A stretch of 64,000 bases of DNA, from NCBI GenBank assembly GCA_037129695.1, contig JBAXUL010000007.1:1-64000 (forward strand), given 5' to 3'. The notes beneath the pieces were generated by a model. That model did no database searches and had not been told where the DNA came from. It was given only the letters and a program-made list of their open reading frames with translations. Of this stretch, positions 19,815 through 28,324 are shown piece after piece. Within the stretch, counting starts at the first letter, position 1, and the number at the start of each line of letters is the position of its first letter. The position numbers and the translations under genes were made by a program. This DNA is from CAINVV01 sp037129695. GTDB lineage: Bacteria; Bacteroidota; Bacteroidia; Bacteroidales; Prolixibacteraceae.

Positions 19815-21200
19815 TCAATTACTTTGAGCCTCCGGATGCCGATTGTTCCAATGAGATTTTACCTCCCGGAACAATGATTGATAAAAAGACACTCCTTTCC
19901 GGTAGATCTGAACAAATTCCAGATCCAATTCCTTACTCAGGAAATGAAATCCGATCCAAACACCAAGTGTAGTGAAAAGTATGGAAGTAATAGCAACCAA
20001 ATACAATGATTTGAATACAAAAATTGCAATCAGGTCACCTATGATATTGGTAATAACCATAAACAATACCTTGATGAAGTTCTTGTCAGGTCTGTTGATG
20101 CTGTCAAGACCAATTCCGGTCAGTCGGTCAATCGGAAGCAGAAGCCCGTAAATGGAAAAAATCCGTACGATCGTTGCCGCATTGAAACCGGTTACCGGAT
20201 CTACTCCCGTATATTGTTTTCCGCCCAGAATCAGTACAAAAAGGTCCGCAAAAATAAAGACGAACAGGCTGAAGAATACAAACAAGATGGAAATCGCTCC
20301 CGCGTAGGTGTAGAATAAGTCCTTCACTTCCTTAATTTTCTCATTCATACTTGCTTTTGACATTTTGGGAAATGCCGTAGCAGCAAAGCTTCGCAACGGT
20401 ATTTGCTGAAGTTCTGTAAGTCTCATAGGAATGCTGTACAGTGCCACAGTCGCCGTACCAAGCGGACTTAAACTAATAATAAATGCATCGGTGCTTCTTA
20501 ATAAATTAGTCCCGATCAGTGTGAAAGTAGTATATTTTCCAAAATCCAAAAGTGTACGTGAAGATTTCCTGGTCGCTTTTGTGATGAATTTTATACCATC
20601 CCAACCATTCAGTATACAGAATCCTGAAACGAACAAATCAATAATGATGTAAGCAAGTACGATCTGGGTCAAGGTCATATTCAAATAAAGATAATTGAGT
20701 ACAACCATCACAAAAAAGGTGCCGCTTTCAAGTATCCGGAGCAGCAGAATCTTTCCGAACTTCTGATCAGACTGCATCACAACCACTGCATTGTTCATCG
20801 GAAGGTTGGCCAGTGCCATAAAAGGATACCAAATGAAAAAGAGTTCATAGCCTGCATGCCGGATTGGTTCAGCAAAAAAGTAATTGCAGATGATCAGAAT
20901 TGAACTGATAAGGAAGGTGGCGACCAAACCGATGAGGGCATTGGATCCTATAAATTTTTGACGTTCTTCGTTGCTTAAACCAGAAAGATAACGGACAATG
21001 GCAGTATTGGTGATCCCAAGTCTGAACATTTCAATAAATGCATAGGATGCGGTAAATAAAACCCATTTGCCGAAATCCTCCATATTAAAACTTCTGGCCA
21101 AAAGCGCGAAACCGGCAAAAGCAAAAAATGCAATGGCCAGATTCCCGGATAAAGAGAGGAAGTTATCTTCTCTAACTATTTTTTTAAATAAATTTTTCAA
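19815..21200 (-). CDS. Polysaccharide flippase (Wzx/MOP family)
   Basis: 461 residues with about twelve to fourteen hydrophobic segments and the MOP-superfamily opening (LSLSGNLAIAFFAFAGFALLARSFNMEDFG). Expected role: moving the undecaprenyl-PP-linked repeat unit across the inner membrane. The only plausible start is a TTG at 21198-21200, placed directly after an in-frame TGA; the next ATG in frame would remove the first membrane segment. The 194-base gap after it (19621-19814) is AT-rich and shows no gene or clear signal. Confidence 0.87.
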   Translation of the reverse strand: MKNLFKKIVREDNFLSLSGNLAIAFFAFAGFALLARSFNMEDFGKWVLFTASYAFIEMFRLGITNTAIVRYLSGLSNEERQKFIGSNALIGLVATFLISSILIICNYFFAEPIRHAGYELFFIWYPFMALANLPMNNAVVVMQSDQKFGKILLLRILESGTFFVMVVLNYLYLNMTLTQIVLAYIIIDLFVSGFCILNGWDGIKFITKATRKSSRTLLDFGKYTTFTLIGTNLLRSTDAFIISLSPLGTATVALYSIPMRLTELQQIPLRSFAATAFPKMSKASMNEKIKEVKDLFYTYAGAISILFVFFSLFVFIFADLFVLILGGKQYTGVDPVTGFNAATIVRIFSIYGLLLPIDRLTGIGLDSINRPDKNFIKVLFMVITNIIGDLIAIFVFKSLYLVAITSILFTTLGVWIGFHFLSKELDLEFVQIYRKGVSFYQSLFREVKSHWNNRHPEAQSN

Positions 21201-21264
21201 TCAAAAGATTTTGACCCGAATGGCGTTAATACTTTTTTGATATGATTTCGTGTTGCTTCGGTAA

Positions 21265-23658
21265 TCAACTAATATCTTCGGAAAAATCACCCAAAACAGA
21301 ATCAACTACTGAAAGCTCTACACCATTCAGTATAACTACGGCCTTTTTGTCAGTAAACCTGGTGAACCGGTCAAAAGCAGCCTGATCAGACTGAGTCCAA
21401 GCTCTATTTGAACGGCAAACCAAAATAGCCAGGTCGGAATTTGAAAGCAAGGTTACCGGATATGAATTATACATGATAGACGGTAATTCAATCAATACAA
21501 AATCAGGTGTAAATGAAAGTGTATGTCCACATAATTTCACAATGTCCTTATAATTAGTAACGGAATAAAAACTTCCGTTGGCAACGAAGCGAACCAATTC
21601 GAATTTTTTGAATTCATCAGCCGGCTCTATCAATAATGGGTTTTTGTGGTCTATATGTTTCCCATGATATCCTAGGTTTTCATGTTTGGACGACCTCTTC
21701 CACTTTGCTGTACGTTTTGCAACAGAATTATCTCCGGTATTTCCTGCATCCTCGGTTGGAGGTTGGTTGTGATGATCTATCAATTCATGATCATAACTAA
21801 TTACAAGGACCTTTTTCCCATGGTCTCCCAGTTTCTGCGCCAGATTCGTAACCAGGACGGATTTTCCTTCTGTTCGCAAAGTGCTGAAAAACAATAATGT
21901 CTTCGTGTGATTGACGGATTTTTTCTCATTCAGAAATAGTTCGATATATTCAACCGTAATATCCAGCAAACGGTCAAATATAACAGTCAGATTTACTTTT
22001 CCGTGTTTAAGCAGGATTTTCGGAATTACACTGATAACTGGTTGTTTAATGATTGCGGAGGCTTTCGAAGGATTCTTGAGTGTGTTATCCAGAAATTCAA
22101 TCAGGAAAATGTAGGCCAAAACAATAAATAGACCCATCATCGCTGCAAGAGCTACCATAATTTTCCGTTTTGTCGGCACTGGAGTCAAAGGGAAAAAGGG
22201 TTCATCAAAAATTTTGATATTTGATGATAATTCGTTGTCCTGCATTTTAAGTTTGGCCAGATTCAAAGAATGAAGGATGTCTAAATATCTTTGTTCAGAA
22301 ACGGTAATTTCCCGTTCAATTCTTTTAATATTGGATCCTGCAGGTGCATAGACTGAATACTCTTTCTGTTGTTCCTTCATCCTTTCTTCCAAAACACCGA
22401 TGCTTGCTTTCAAATTTTCAGACTCCACAACATTGTCTATCCAGTCTTTCAATATGGTTGCAATTGGTAATCCATCAGTTGTTGTTCCTGAGGTGGAGAT
22501 TAAACTTGCTGAAGCTCTGATTTCATTTTTCAGTTTATCAGCCTGTCTTCTCAGATCAGCTAACCTCAGTGCATTGGCCGGATCGGATGACCCTATGACT
22601 TCCGCAGAGGAAATCTGGTAATTCAATTCTCCAAGCTGACTTCTTTGATCGATCAGGTTGGAATTTTGAAGTTGGACTTGCTTCTGAGATCCCAGTTTTT
22701 CCTCCAGTCTTCTAATAACTGCCTCTACACCCGCCAGTTTTGTCCTTTTATTGTTGTATTCATCTGTAAGGTTTTCCTTGGCAATTGCAACAGCCTTACT
22801 TTGCTCATTGTAGTTAATGATTTTATTGCTGTTGTTGAATTCCAATAATTTGTCTTCAGCAACTTTCAGATTTTTTGCTGCCTCTTCCAGTTGCTTGTCA
22901 AAATATTTAATGACTGCATCTGATCTGTTTTCAGCGATTCTTTTGTAGTTTTTGATACAAACGTCAGAATAAATATTCAGGGTTTGTTGAGAAATGCCTG
23001 GATCATCTGATTCGTATTTGATTTTAAGAAGGTCACTGTTTTCAACTCGTTTTACAACGATGTTGGAGATAGCTTCAATTGAATAATGGGGATGGTCATA
23101 ATTTAACAGTTTGTACACATAGTTGGTATCACTGCTTAACATCAGCGTTTTAAGGTTCGCAACTGTTTGTTCAAATTCAAACGGATCAATGGAGGCTGGT
23201 ATTGAAACTCCAGGAGTTATCTGCGAATTCAGGGAAGAAAAATTATTTCTGTCAGAATTGTTTAACTGGATATTGGATTTAACAACCAGCTTCTTTACGT
23301 AGGCAGGAGTGATTCTGTGGATTTCATCGTACGATTTCTCCGTGAAGAAGCGTGGATTGTTCCGTGCCAGCATTAAGTGCTGAGCCAACAGTCTGATGCT
23401 CACTTCCTGCTGGGTTTCCCGCGATGTGATGACACTGATCAGGTTATCAAATGCAGTATTGACCGTAAAGTAGTTGGATGATTTACTCATGTCAACTGTA
23501 GAAGTGGACGTGAAACCTGTGTATAAGGTGGTTTCTGAGCTAAACTTAAATGCCGGATTTCTTGTAAGGATAATCACAATCAATGCGAGTAAAATCGGGG
23601 CAACCAGGATTAAAAAAAAGTGATGTCTGAGGATTCTGTAGATTTCTGACAATTTCAT
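21265..23658 (-). CDS. Wzc-like polysaccharide co-polymerase with degenerate kinase domain
   Basis: 797 residues from ATG 23658, one base after the stop of the upstream TolC-like gene; a longer TTG-start form (23700) overlaps that gene and is less likely. Layout: Wzz-type N-terminal membrane segment near residue 20, a long periplasmic coiled-coil region (about 250-480), a second membrane segment near 515 (MVALAAMMGLFIVLAYIFLI), then a cytoplasmic BY-kinase-like domain. The P-loop region reads FSTLRTEGKS near 592, lacking the usual leading PG. The A-prime Walker motif reads VLVISYDHE without the first Asp, the Walker B position has ELP in place of DxP, and there is no C-terminal Tyr cluster. 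It should control chain length and export but probably not phosphorylate. Confidence 0.87.
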   Translation of the reverse strand: MKLSEIYRILRHHFFLILVAPILLALIVIILTRNPAFKFSSETTLYTGFTSTSTVDMSKSSNYFTVNTAFDNLISVITSRETQQEVSIRLLAQHLMLARNNPRFFTEKSYDEIHRITPAYVKKLVVKSNIQLNNSDRNNFSSLNSQITPGVSIPASIDPFEFEQTVANLKTLMLSSDTNYVYKLLNYDHPHYSIEAISNIVVKRVENSDLLKIKYESDDPGISQQTLNIYSDVCIKNYKRIAENRSDAVIKYFDKQLEEAAKNLKVAEDKLLEFNNSNKIINYNEQSKAVAIAKENLTDEYNNKRTKLAGVEAVIRRLEEKLGSQKQVQLQNSNLIDQRSQLGELNYQISSAEVIGSSDPANALRLADLRRQADKLKNEIRASASLISTSGTTTDGLPIATILKDWIDNVVESENLKASIGVLEERMKEQQKEYSVYAPAGSNIKRIEREITVSEQRYLDILHSLNLAKLKMQDNELSSNIKIFDEPFFPLTPVPTKRKIMVALAAMMGLFIVLAYIFLIEFLDNTLKNPSKASAIIKQPVISVIPKILLKHGKVNLTVIFDRLLDITVEYIELFLNEKKSVNHTKTLLFFSTLRTEGKSVLVTNLAQKLGDHGKKVLVISYDHELIDHHNQPPTEDAGNTGDNSVAKRTAKWKRSSKHENLGYHGKHIDHKNPLLIEPADEFKKFELVRFVANGSFYSVTNYKDIVKLCGHTLSFTPDFVLIELPSIMYNSYPVTLLSNSDLAILVCRSNRAWTQSDQAAFDRFTRFTDKKAVVILNGVELSVVDSVLGDFSEDIS

Positions 23659-23659
23659 A

Positions 23660-24418
23660 TTAGTTCTTGATTGAGTTGTTGAGATTGAATTTGAAGCCAA
23701 CTATTTCTTGCAAAATCAGGTACGCAGTATTGAATTCGACTTTAGTTGTCTGAAAATCAGATTCTGCCATAGCCAGTAATTCTGCGACTCTGGAATAATC
23801 TGTGACAGTCGAGGCTCCGCTATGAAAATCCTTTTCGGAAGTTTCCATGTTAAATCTCTGTATTTCAAGATATTTGGACTTAATTTTCATCAGTCGCTGT
23901 CTTAATATCACTTCGTTATATTGTCTGATTACAACCTGTCTGAGTTCATCTTTCTGAACATTTGCCATATTTTCAGCCTGTACGAGTTGCATTTTTGCCG
24001 TTGTTACCTGATGTTTCCGGTTGAAAATATCCTCAAAAGGTATTCGAATATAAGCTCCGATTCCATAATTAAATTCTGTGGTTAAAGTGGATGTAACATC
24101 TGGTGATTGTGCTCCAGTGGTATAGTTATTAAAATTATTAAATGTACCATACCTGATATCCGACTGAAATCCAAGATTTCGGGTCCATTGTTTTTGATTG
24201 ATTCGAAGATTCTCCTGGCTTATTATTTTTTGATTATCCCTGAATTTAACATACGGATTATGAATGATCGCCGAATCAATTAACATGCTTAATGGCGGAA
24301 GTTCTGATTCTACATCATCTTTCAATAAATCGAAGGATTTTGATTCCTGCGCAATGACTGAAACATGCCATGCCAACAGGATGACAATTACGGATAGATT
24401 ACGAAAATGACTTTTCAT
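23660..24418 (-). CDS. Half-length TolC-family outer-membrane protein
   Basis: 252 residues with a signal peptide (cleavage after ...VSVIAQ near residue 23) and one TolC-type repeat: the LIDSAIIHNPYVK helix start, a beta-strand hairpin region (residues about 85-140), and a long helix with NVQKDELRQVVIRQYNEVIL. Classical TolC proteins are about 450 residues with two such repeats, so this is half size. No frameshift is visible and the end is coupled to the Wzc-like gene. No Wza/OPX gene occurs in the window, so this protein may provide or assist the outer-membrane step, perhaps as a higher-order oligomer; that role is inferred. Confidence 0.8.
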   Translation of the reverse strand: MKSHFRNLSVIVILLAWHVSVIAQESKSFDLLKDDVESELPPLSMLIDSAIIHNPYVKFRDNQKIISQENLRINQKQWTRNLGFQSDIRYGTFNNFNNYTTGAQSPDVTSTLTTEFNYGIGAYIRIPFEDIFNRKHQVTTAKMQLVQAENMANVQKDELRQVVIRQYNEVILRQRLMKIKSKYLEIQRFNMETSEKDFHSGASTVTDYSRVAELLAMAESDFQTTKVEFNTAYLILQEIVGFKFNLNNSIKN

Positions 24419-24509
24419 GGCTTAGGTTTTTCTGGCTTTGCTTTTAAACTTATTTTTTGACTTAAAGGTTTTTTCGGAAATGAATATAATATGATTAATC
24501 AGGCAAGAG

Positions 24510-25715
24510 TTAAACGGTAATTTTTTGAAACAGGACAGGAACGGTCCTTAAAATTAGTTTAAAATCATACCAGAAAGAATAGTTATTCCCGATAAAATGA
24601 TCTGCATATTCATTGTCCAGTTTCATTCGCTCTTCCTCTGACATATTACCTCCTCTGCCACGAAGTTCAACCTGCCACAAACCGGTAATGCCCGCGGGAG
24701 CTAAAAAACGTTTGGATGATTGGCCTCTGGTTAACAATTCGGCTTCGTAAACAGGTAAAGGTCGGTTGCCTACGATCGACATATCGCCTTTTAGGACGTT
24801 GAATAACTGAGGCAACTCATCGATGCTGGTATTCCTGATGAATTTACCGACTTTGGTAATCCTTGGATCTTCCGCAATTTTGATAAAAGCAGATTTAGTT
24901 TTGGCAATCGCCCTTTTCTGAGTATGATACCAATAATCACAGATGCTGTGATTACCAATGTGCATAATGGGAGAACAACTTTTCCCTTCGGATAATTTTG
25001 CACACACAGGACATGGTGAGACGAAGTCGATTTCAGCATGGCCGGATGACATGGAGTACTGATTCTTGTCTTTTGCCAGATTGTTTAGTTCCGCATCTGC
25101 ACCTGTTTTCATCGAACGCAGCTTATAAAAATTAAACGGCTCCCTGCCTACTCTTTTGGAAATATAGTATGCTTTACCTTTCGATTCGAGTCGGATTGCC
25201 AAAGCGGCAAGCAGCAAAACCGGGGATAATACAATTAATGCAGAGAATGCCACAAACAAATCAAACAATCGTTTGATTGCAGGCATCTCATATTTTATAT
25301 CCTGCTTTTCCAACTGAGAATAGGTGGAAATTGAATATTTGTTTCTGTATTCAACGAGAAACCGCATGCGGCTGATCATATTTTCAGCAGAGGCTAGGGG
25401 AACAATAAATAAATCATCAATCCTGGTTGTAAAAGCTGTTTTAAATAGCTCCTCCTTAAATTCATGTGCAATCAGAATAAATGAAACCCTGTCGAAATCG
25501 TGTCTCTCCCTTAACCAATTGTGCATTTCAAAGCCATCACCCCCTGATAAATAATTTTCTGATATGACAACATGCGGCGTTATTCCGGATTTGAGATAAT
25601 TGGTAGCATCCAGTGCATTGGGACAATGCTTGATATTTATTTCAGGATGATCAACCAATACCTGAATGTTATCGGATAGTCGGCCTATATATAATATCTC
25701 TAATTTGTTTTCCAT
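24510..25715 (-). CDS. Pseudo-receiver fused to initiating sugar transferase (phosphoglycosyltransferase)
   Basis: 401 residues. Residues 1-125 have a receiver-like fold pattern, but the phosphoacceptor position is Glu (E53 in ISENYLSGGDG) and the N-terminal acidic pair is absent, so it is a pseudo-receiver. Residues 145-401 are a bacterial sugar transferase (PF02397): membrane helix at about 155-178, YKLRSMKTGADAEL, TSIDELPQLFNVLKGDMSIV near 290, RPLPVYE, and PAGITGLWQV near 340. It should load the first sugar phosphate onto undecaprenyl phosphate. Between the catalytic blocks is an unusual insertion (residues 230-270) with C235, C238, C247, H252, H257, C259 and H264, which could bind zinc. 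Confidence 0.92.
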   Translation of the reverse strand: MENKLEILYIGRLSDNIQVLVDHPEINIKHCPNALDATNYLKSGITPHVVISENYLSGGDGFEMHNWLRERHDFDRVSFILIAHEFKEELFKTAFTTRIDDLFIVPLASAENMISRMRFLVEYRNKYSISTYSQLEKQDIKYEMPAIKRLFDLFVAFSALIVLSPVLLLAALAIRLESKGKAYYISKRVGREPFNFYKLRSMKTGADAELNNLAKDKNQYSMSSGHAEIDFVSPCPVCAKLSEGKSCSPIMHIGNHSICDYWYHTQKRAIAKTKSAFIKIAEDPRITKVGKFIRNTSIDELPQLFNVLKGDMSIVGNRPLPVYEAELLTRGQSSKRFLAPAGITGLWQVELRGRGGNMSEEERMKLDNEYADHFIGNNYSFWYDFKLILRTVPVLFQKITV

Positions 25716-25774
25716 TTTTTTGATCCAATTTGTGCAAATAGGTCAGACAAAATTGGTTAGTGCCAATTGCGACA

Positions 25775-26161
25775 CTACCATTTTACGGCATAATGAACAG
25801 GGAACAGGTTTTTATTGATTAATTCCGCAAGTTCTTCGGGGTTGAAAGGTTTTGCCAAAAAATCCTGCGCACCCAGCCGGTAACATTTTATTCTTTCCTT
25901 ACTGCTCTCTACGCCTGACAACATAATGATCGGTGTGTGTCTGGTGTATCCCCTTTGTCTCACTTTCTCCAGAAATAAGTAACCATCCATGTTCGGCATT
26001 TGTAAATCACATATAATCAGATCGGGGAGATTTCCCTCCAGCCATTCTAACGCATCCAACCCATCGCTCTTGCTTTCTACCTCATAAGACTTCGAAAGAA
26101 AATTTTCTAAAAGCAGCCTTATGCTCTTTTCGTCATCAATAATCAATATTTTGTGCCTCAT
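25775..26161 (-). CDS. Stand-alone response-regulator receiver at the head of the polysaccharide/NRPS block
   Basis: 128 residues, receiver only. IIDDE (D9, D10), phosphoacceptor D52 in ICDLQMPNMDG, Ser in IMLSGVE and Lys in LAKPF are all present, so it should be phosphorylatable. It is the first gene of the minus-strand block, 59 bases before the pseudo-receiver/sugar-transferase fusion, suggesting an allosteric input to polymer initiation. The C-terminal residues after the last helix (LFPVHYAVKW) carry no output domain. Confidence 0.92.
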   Translation of the reverse strand: MRHKILIIDDEKSIRLLLENFLSKSYEVESKSDGLDALEWLEGNLPDLIICDLQMPNMDGYLFLEKVRQRGYTRHTPIIMLSGVESSKERIKCYRLGAQDFLAKPFNPEELAELINKNLFPVHYAVKW

Positions 26162-26971
26162 GGTAACTTCGTGTGATATTTAGCTTTGGATCTGACGTCG
26201 AAAGTAATACCTTAATAACCTAATTTTGACCAAAATGTTCATTTCAATCATGGCTTTTTTAGAAAATTATTAAAGTTGCTCCGATTTTAAATAATTGATT
26301 ATGCGATTCAGTAAAGTAAGGTATTTCCTGGAATTATTCTGTTAACAGAATCCTAAGGAATGTATTCAAATGTTAAATTTGTTATAATTACAAATTAAGC
26401 ACTTTTTTTTGTGAAACAGTTTTTACCTGACCTGAATGAATTTTAATCCGTTTTAATTTTATGACACATGTTGATGATGGATACAATTATTTTCGATCGC
26501 CAAATGTCACAATAAAGTTATAAAAAATCAAATGGAACCGGAATCGTCAATATACAAAACCATCATGCATTTTCAGAATTTTCTTTTCTTGCTTGTCCTA
26601 TTTGAATCCAGTCAAAAAGACAACTCTGACGATTAAGGTTAGGTTGGATTCGTGACAAAAATAATGAAATATTATGTAAGTAATTTTTATATTACACTAA
26701 TTTTTTACTGATAAAGATTGAATATGTAGAAATATATATTGTTAAATATTAATTGACTGTAAGCATAAATGATTTATCATGTGTCAAATATTCTGGCCGA
26801 ATATTACTAAAAGTATTCCTGATTGCCCGGAATGAAGGCTTTTTTCCTTATTTTGGAACCAAAGTATTAATATACGAAAAAAAATGAAGTTGTTGTGTTA
26901 TTTAAAAATATATTTATTGAATATTAAGTAGATATGAATCCATATTGATCCTTCAAACTAATTATTACAAC
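26162..26971. other. Long AT-rich non-coding gap between divergent transcripts
   Basis: About 810 bases with no convincing coding region on either strand, separating the head of the polysaccharide/NRPS block from a divergent esterase gene. It should carry the promoters of both. Partial -7 elements occur: CGAAAGTA at 26199-26206 on the minus strand differs by one base from the consensus, but its spacing to a CAA at 26231 is too long. I see no hairpin with a T-tract, tRNA or repeat array. Confidence 0.6.
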
Positions 26972-28171
26972 ATGAATTACAATTTTAAACTTCTGATTGC
27001 AGGAATAATCCTGTGTTTCACTCTTGCAGCCAATTCCCAGGAAGCGCATAAACCCGATATTGGTTCCAAAAATAGTTTGTGTGTCGGCGATTACTGGACA
27101 GAAGCCGAGGGAAAATCATTTTTGGAGACGCAAAAACTGAAGTATACCACTCAGAAAGATTGGGAGAAAAGGGCTCAATTGATCAGGCAACACATTTTGA
27201 AAGGTACCGGACTTGAAAAATTCCCACAAAAGTGTCCATTAAATGCCATTATCGGGGAGAAGCGTGTATACGATGGATACCAGGTTCAGAATGTGGCGTT
27301 CGAAAGTTTGCCTGGTGTTTATGTGACCGGAAGTCTTTATACTCCGACTGTTTCAAAAGGTAGGTTACCTGGGATAATCAGTCCGCATGGTCATTGGTCA
27401 AAACCGGGTGATGTTGGTCGATACCGTCCTGATGCGCAAAAACGTTTTGCCGCTTTTGCCAGAATGGGGGCGATGGTTTTCGGGTACGATATGGTGGGAT
27501 ACGGTCAGATGGGCGAATTCGGCTGGAAACATGACCATCCTGAAGTGTTGAAGCTACAGTTGTGGAACAGCATTCGATGTCTTGACTTCATTCTTGAAAT
27601 GGGTGCTGATCCCGAAAAAATTGCCTGTACAGGTGCATCCGGTGGCGGAACCCAGACTTTCCTGCTGGCGGCAATTGATCAGCGGGTTAAAGTTTCTGTT
27701 CCTGTTGTCATGGTATCTGCCCATTTCTTCGGAGGTTGCGTTTGTGAAAGTGGCATGCCGATCCATAAAGATGTTGATTTTCAGACGAACAATGTTGAAA
27801 TTGCTGCTTGTGCTGCACCGCGACCTATGTTGCTGGTATCTGACGGTGGCGACTGGACAAAAAACAATCCGGTGGTGGAATTACCTCATCTGAAATATAT
27901 TTATCAGCTTTTTGGTCAGGCGGACAAAGTTCAAAATGTTCATTTGCCCAACGATAAACATGGCTATGATACCAACAAGAGAGCTGCCGTCTATCCTTTC
28001 CTTGCCAAATATCTTGGGCTCGATCTATCAAAAGCATTGAACTCTGATGGTACTGTAAAGGAGGAGATGATTGTAATTGAAGATCAAAGGGCGCTCTACC
28101 CGTTTGATGCTAAACACCCTTTCCCGGCGAATGGCATCCGCAGCAACGATTTGGTTAAATGGATGTATTGA
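26972..28171 (+). CDS. Secreted alpha/beta-hydrolase, acetyl-xylan-esterase-like
   Basis: 399 residues from ATG 26972; the longer frame uses a TTG and would spoil the signal peptide (MNYNFKLLIAGIILCFTLAA). The nucleophile elbow is CTGASGGGTQTFLLAA near residue 225. A likely acid residue lies in VSDGGDW and the His in NDKHGYD near 330, giving a complete triad. This is the family of large secreted alpha/beta-hydrolases found beside glycoside hydrolases in Bacteroidota. The next gene is a GH78 rhamnosidase, so deacylation of a plant or microbial glycan is plausible. No SusC/SusD pair is nearby, so this is not a standard polysaccharide utilisation locus. Confidence 0.8.
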   Translation: MNYNFKLLIAGIILCFTLAANSQEAHKPDIGSKNSLCVGDYWTEAEGKSFLETQKLKYTTQKDWEKRAQLIRQHILKGTGLEKFPQKCPLNAIIGEKRVYDGYQVQNVAFESLPGVYVTGSLYTPTVSKGRLPGIISPHGHWSKPGDVGRYRPDAQKRFAAFARMGAMVFGYDMVGYGQMGEFGWKHDHPEVLKLQLWNSIRCLDFILEMGADPEKIACTGASGGGTQTFLLAAIDQRVKVSVPVVMVSAHFFGGCVCESGMPIHKDVDFQTNNVEIAACAAPRPMLLVSDGGDWTKNNPVVELPHLKYIYQLFGQADKVQNVHLPNDKHGYDTNKRAAVYPFLAKYLGLDLSKALNSDGTVKEEMIVIEDQRALYPFDAKHPFPANGIRSNDLVKWMY

Positions 28172-28324
28172 TTAGATAGGGTATTACTCTCATAATGCTT
28201 TGGAATTCAAGCCGGTATTATTTCGTAACCGAAGAATAAACCATCGATCCGGAGGCGGGAAACAAGCCATTTCTATTCCATTTTGCTCTCTCCTGAATTA
28301 TTATTTTCACTTAGATAATCGATC

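Noticed and set aside
23659..23700. TTG-started longer form of the Wzc-like protein
   Set aside because: It overlaps the TolC-like gene, and an ATG one base after that gene's stop gives a normal Wzz-type N-terminus.
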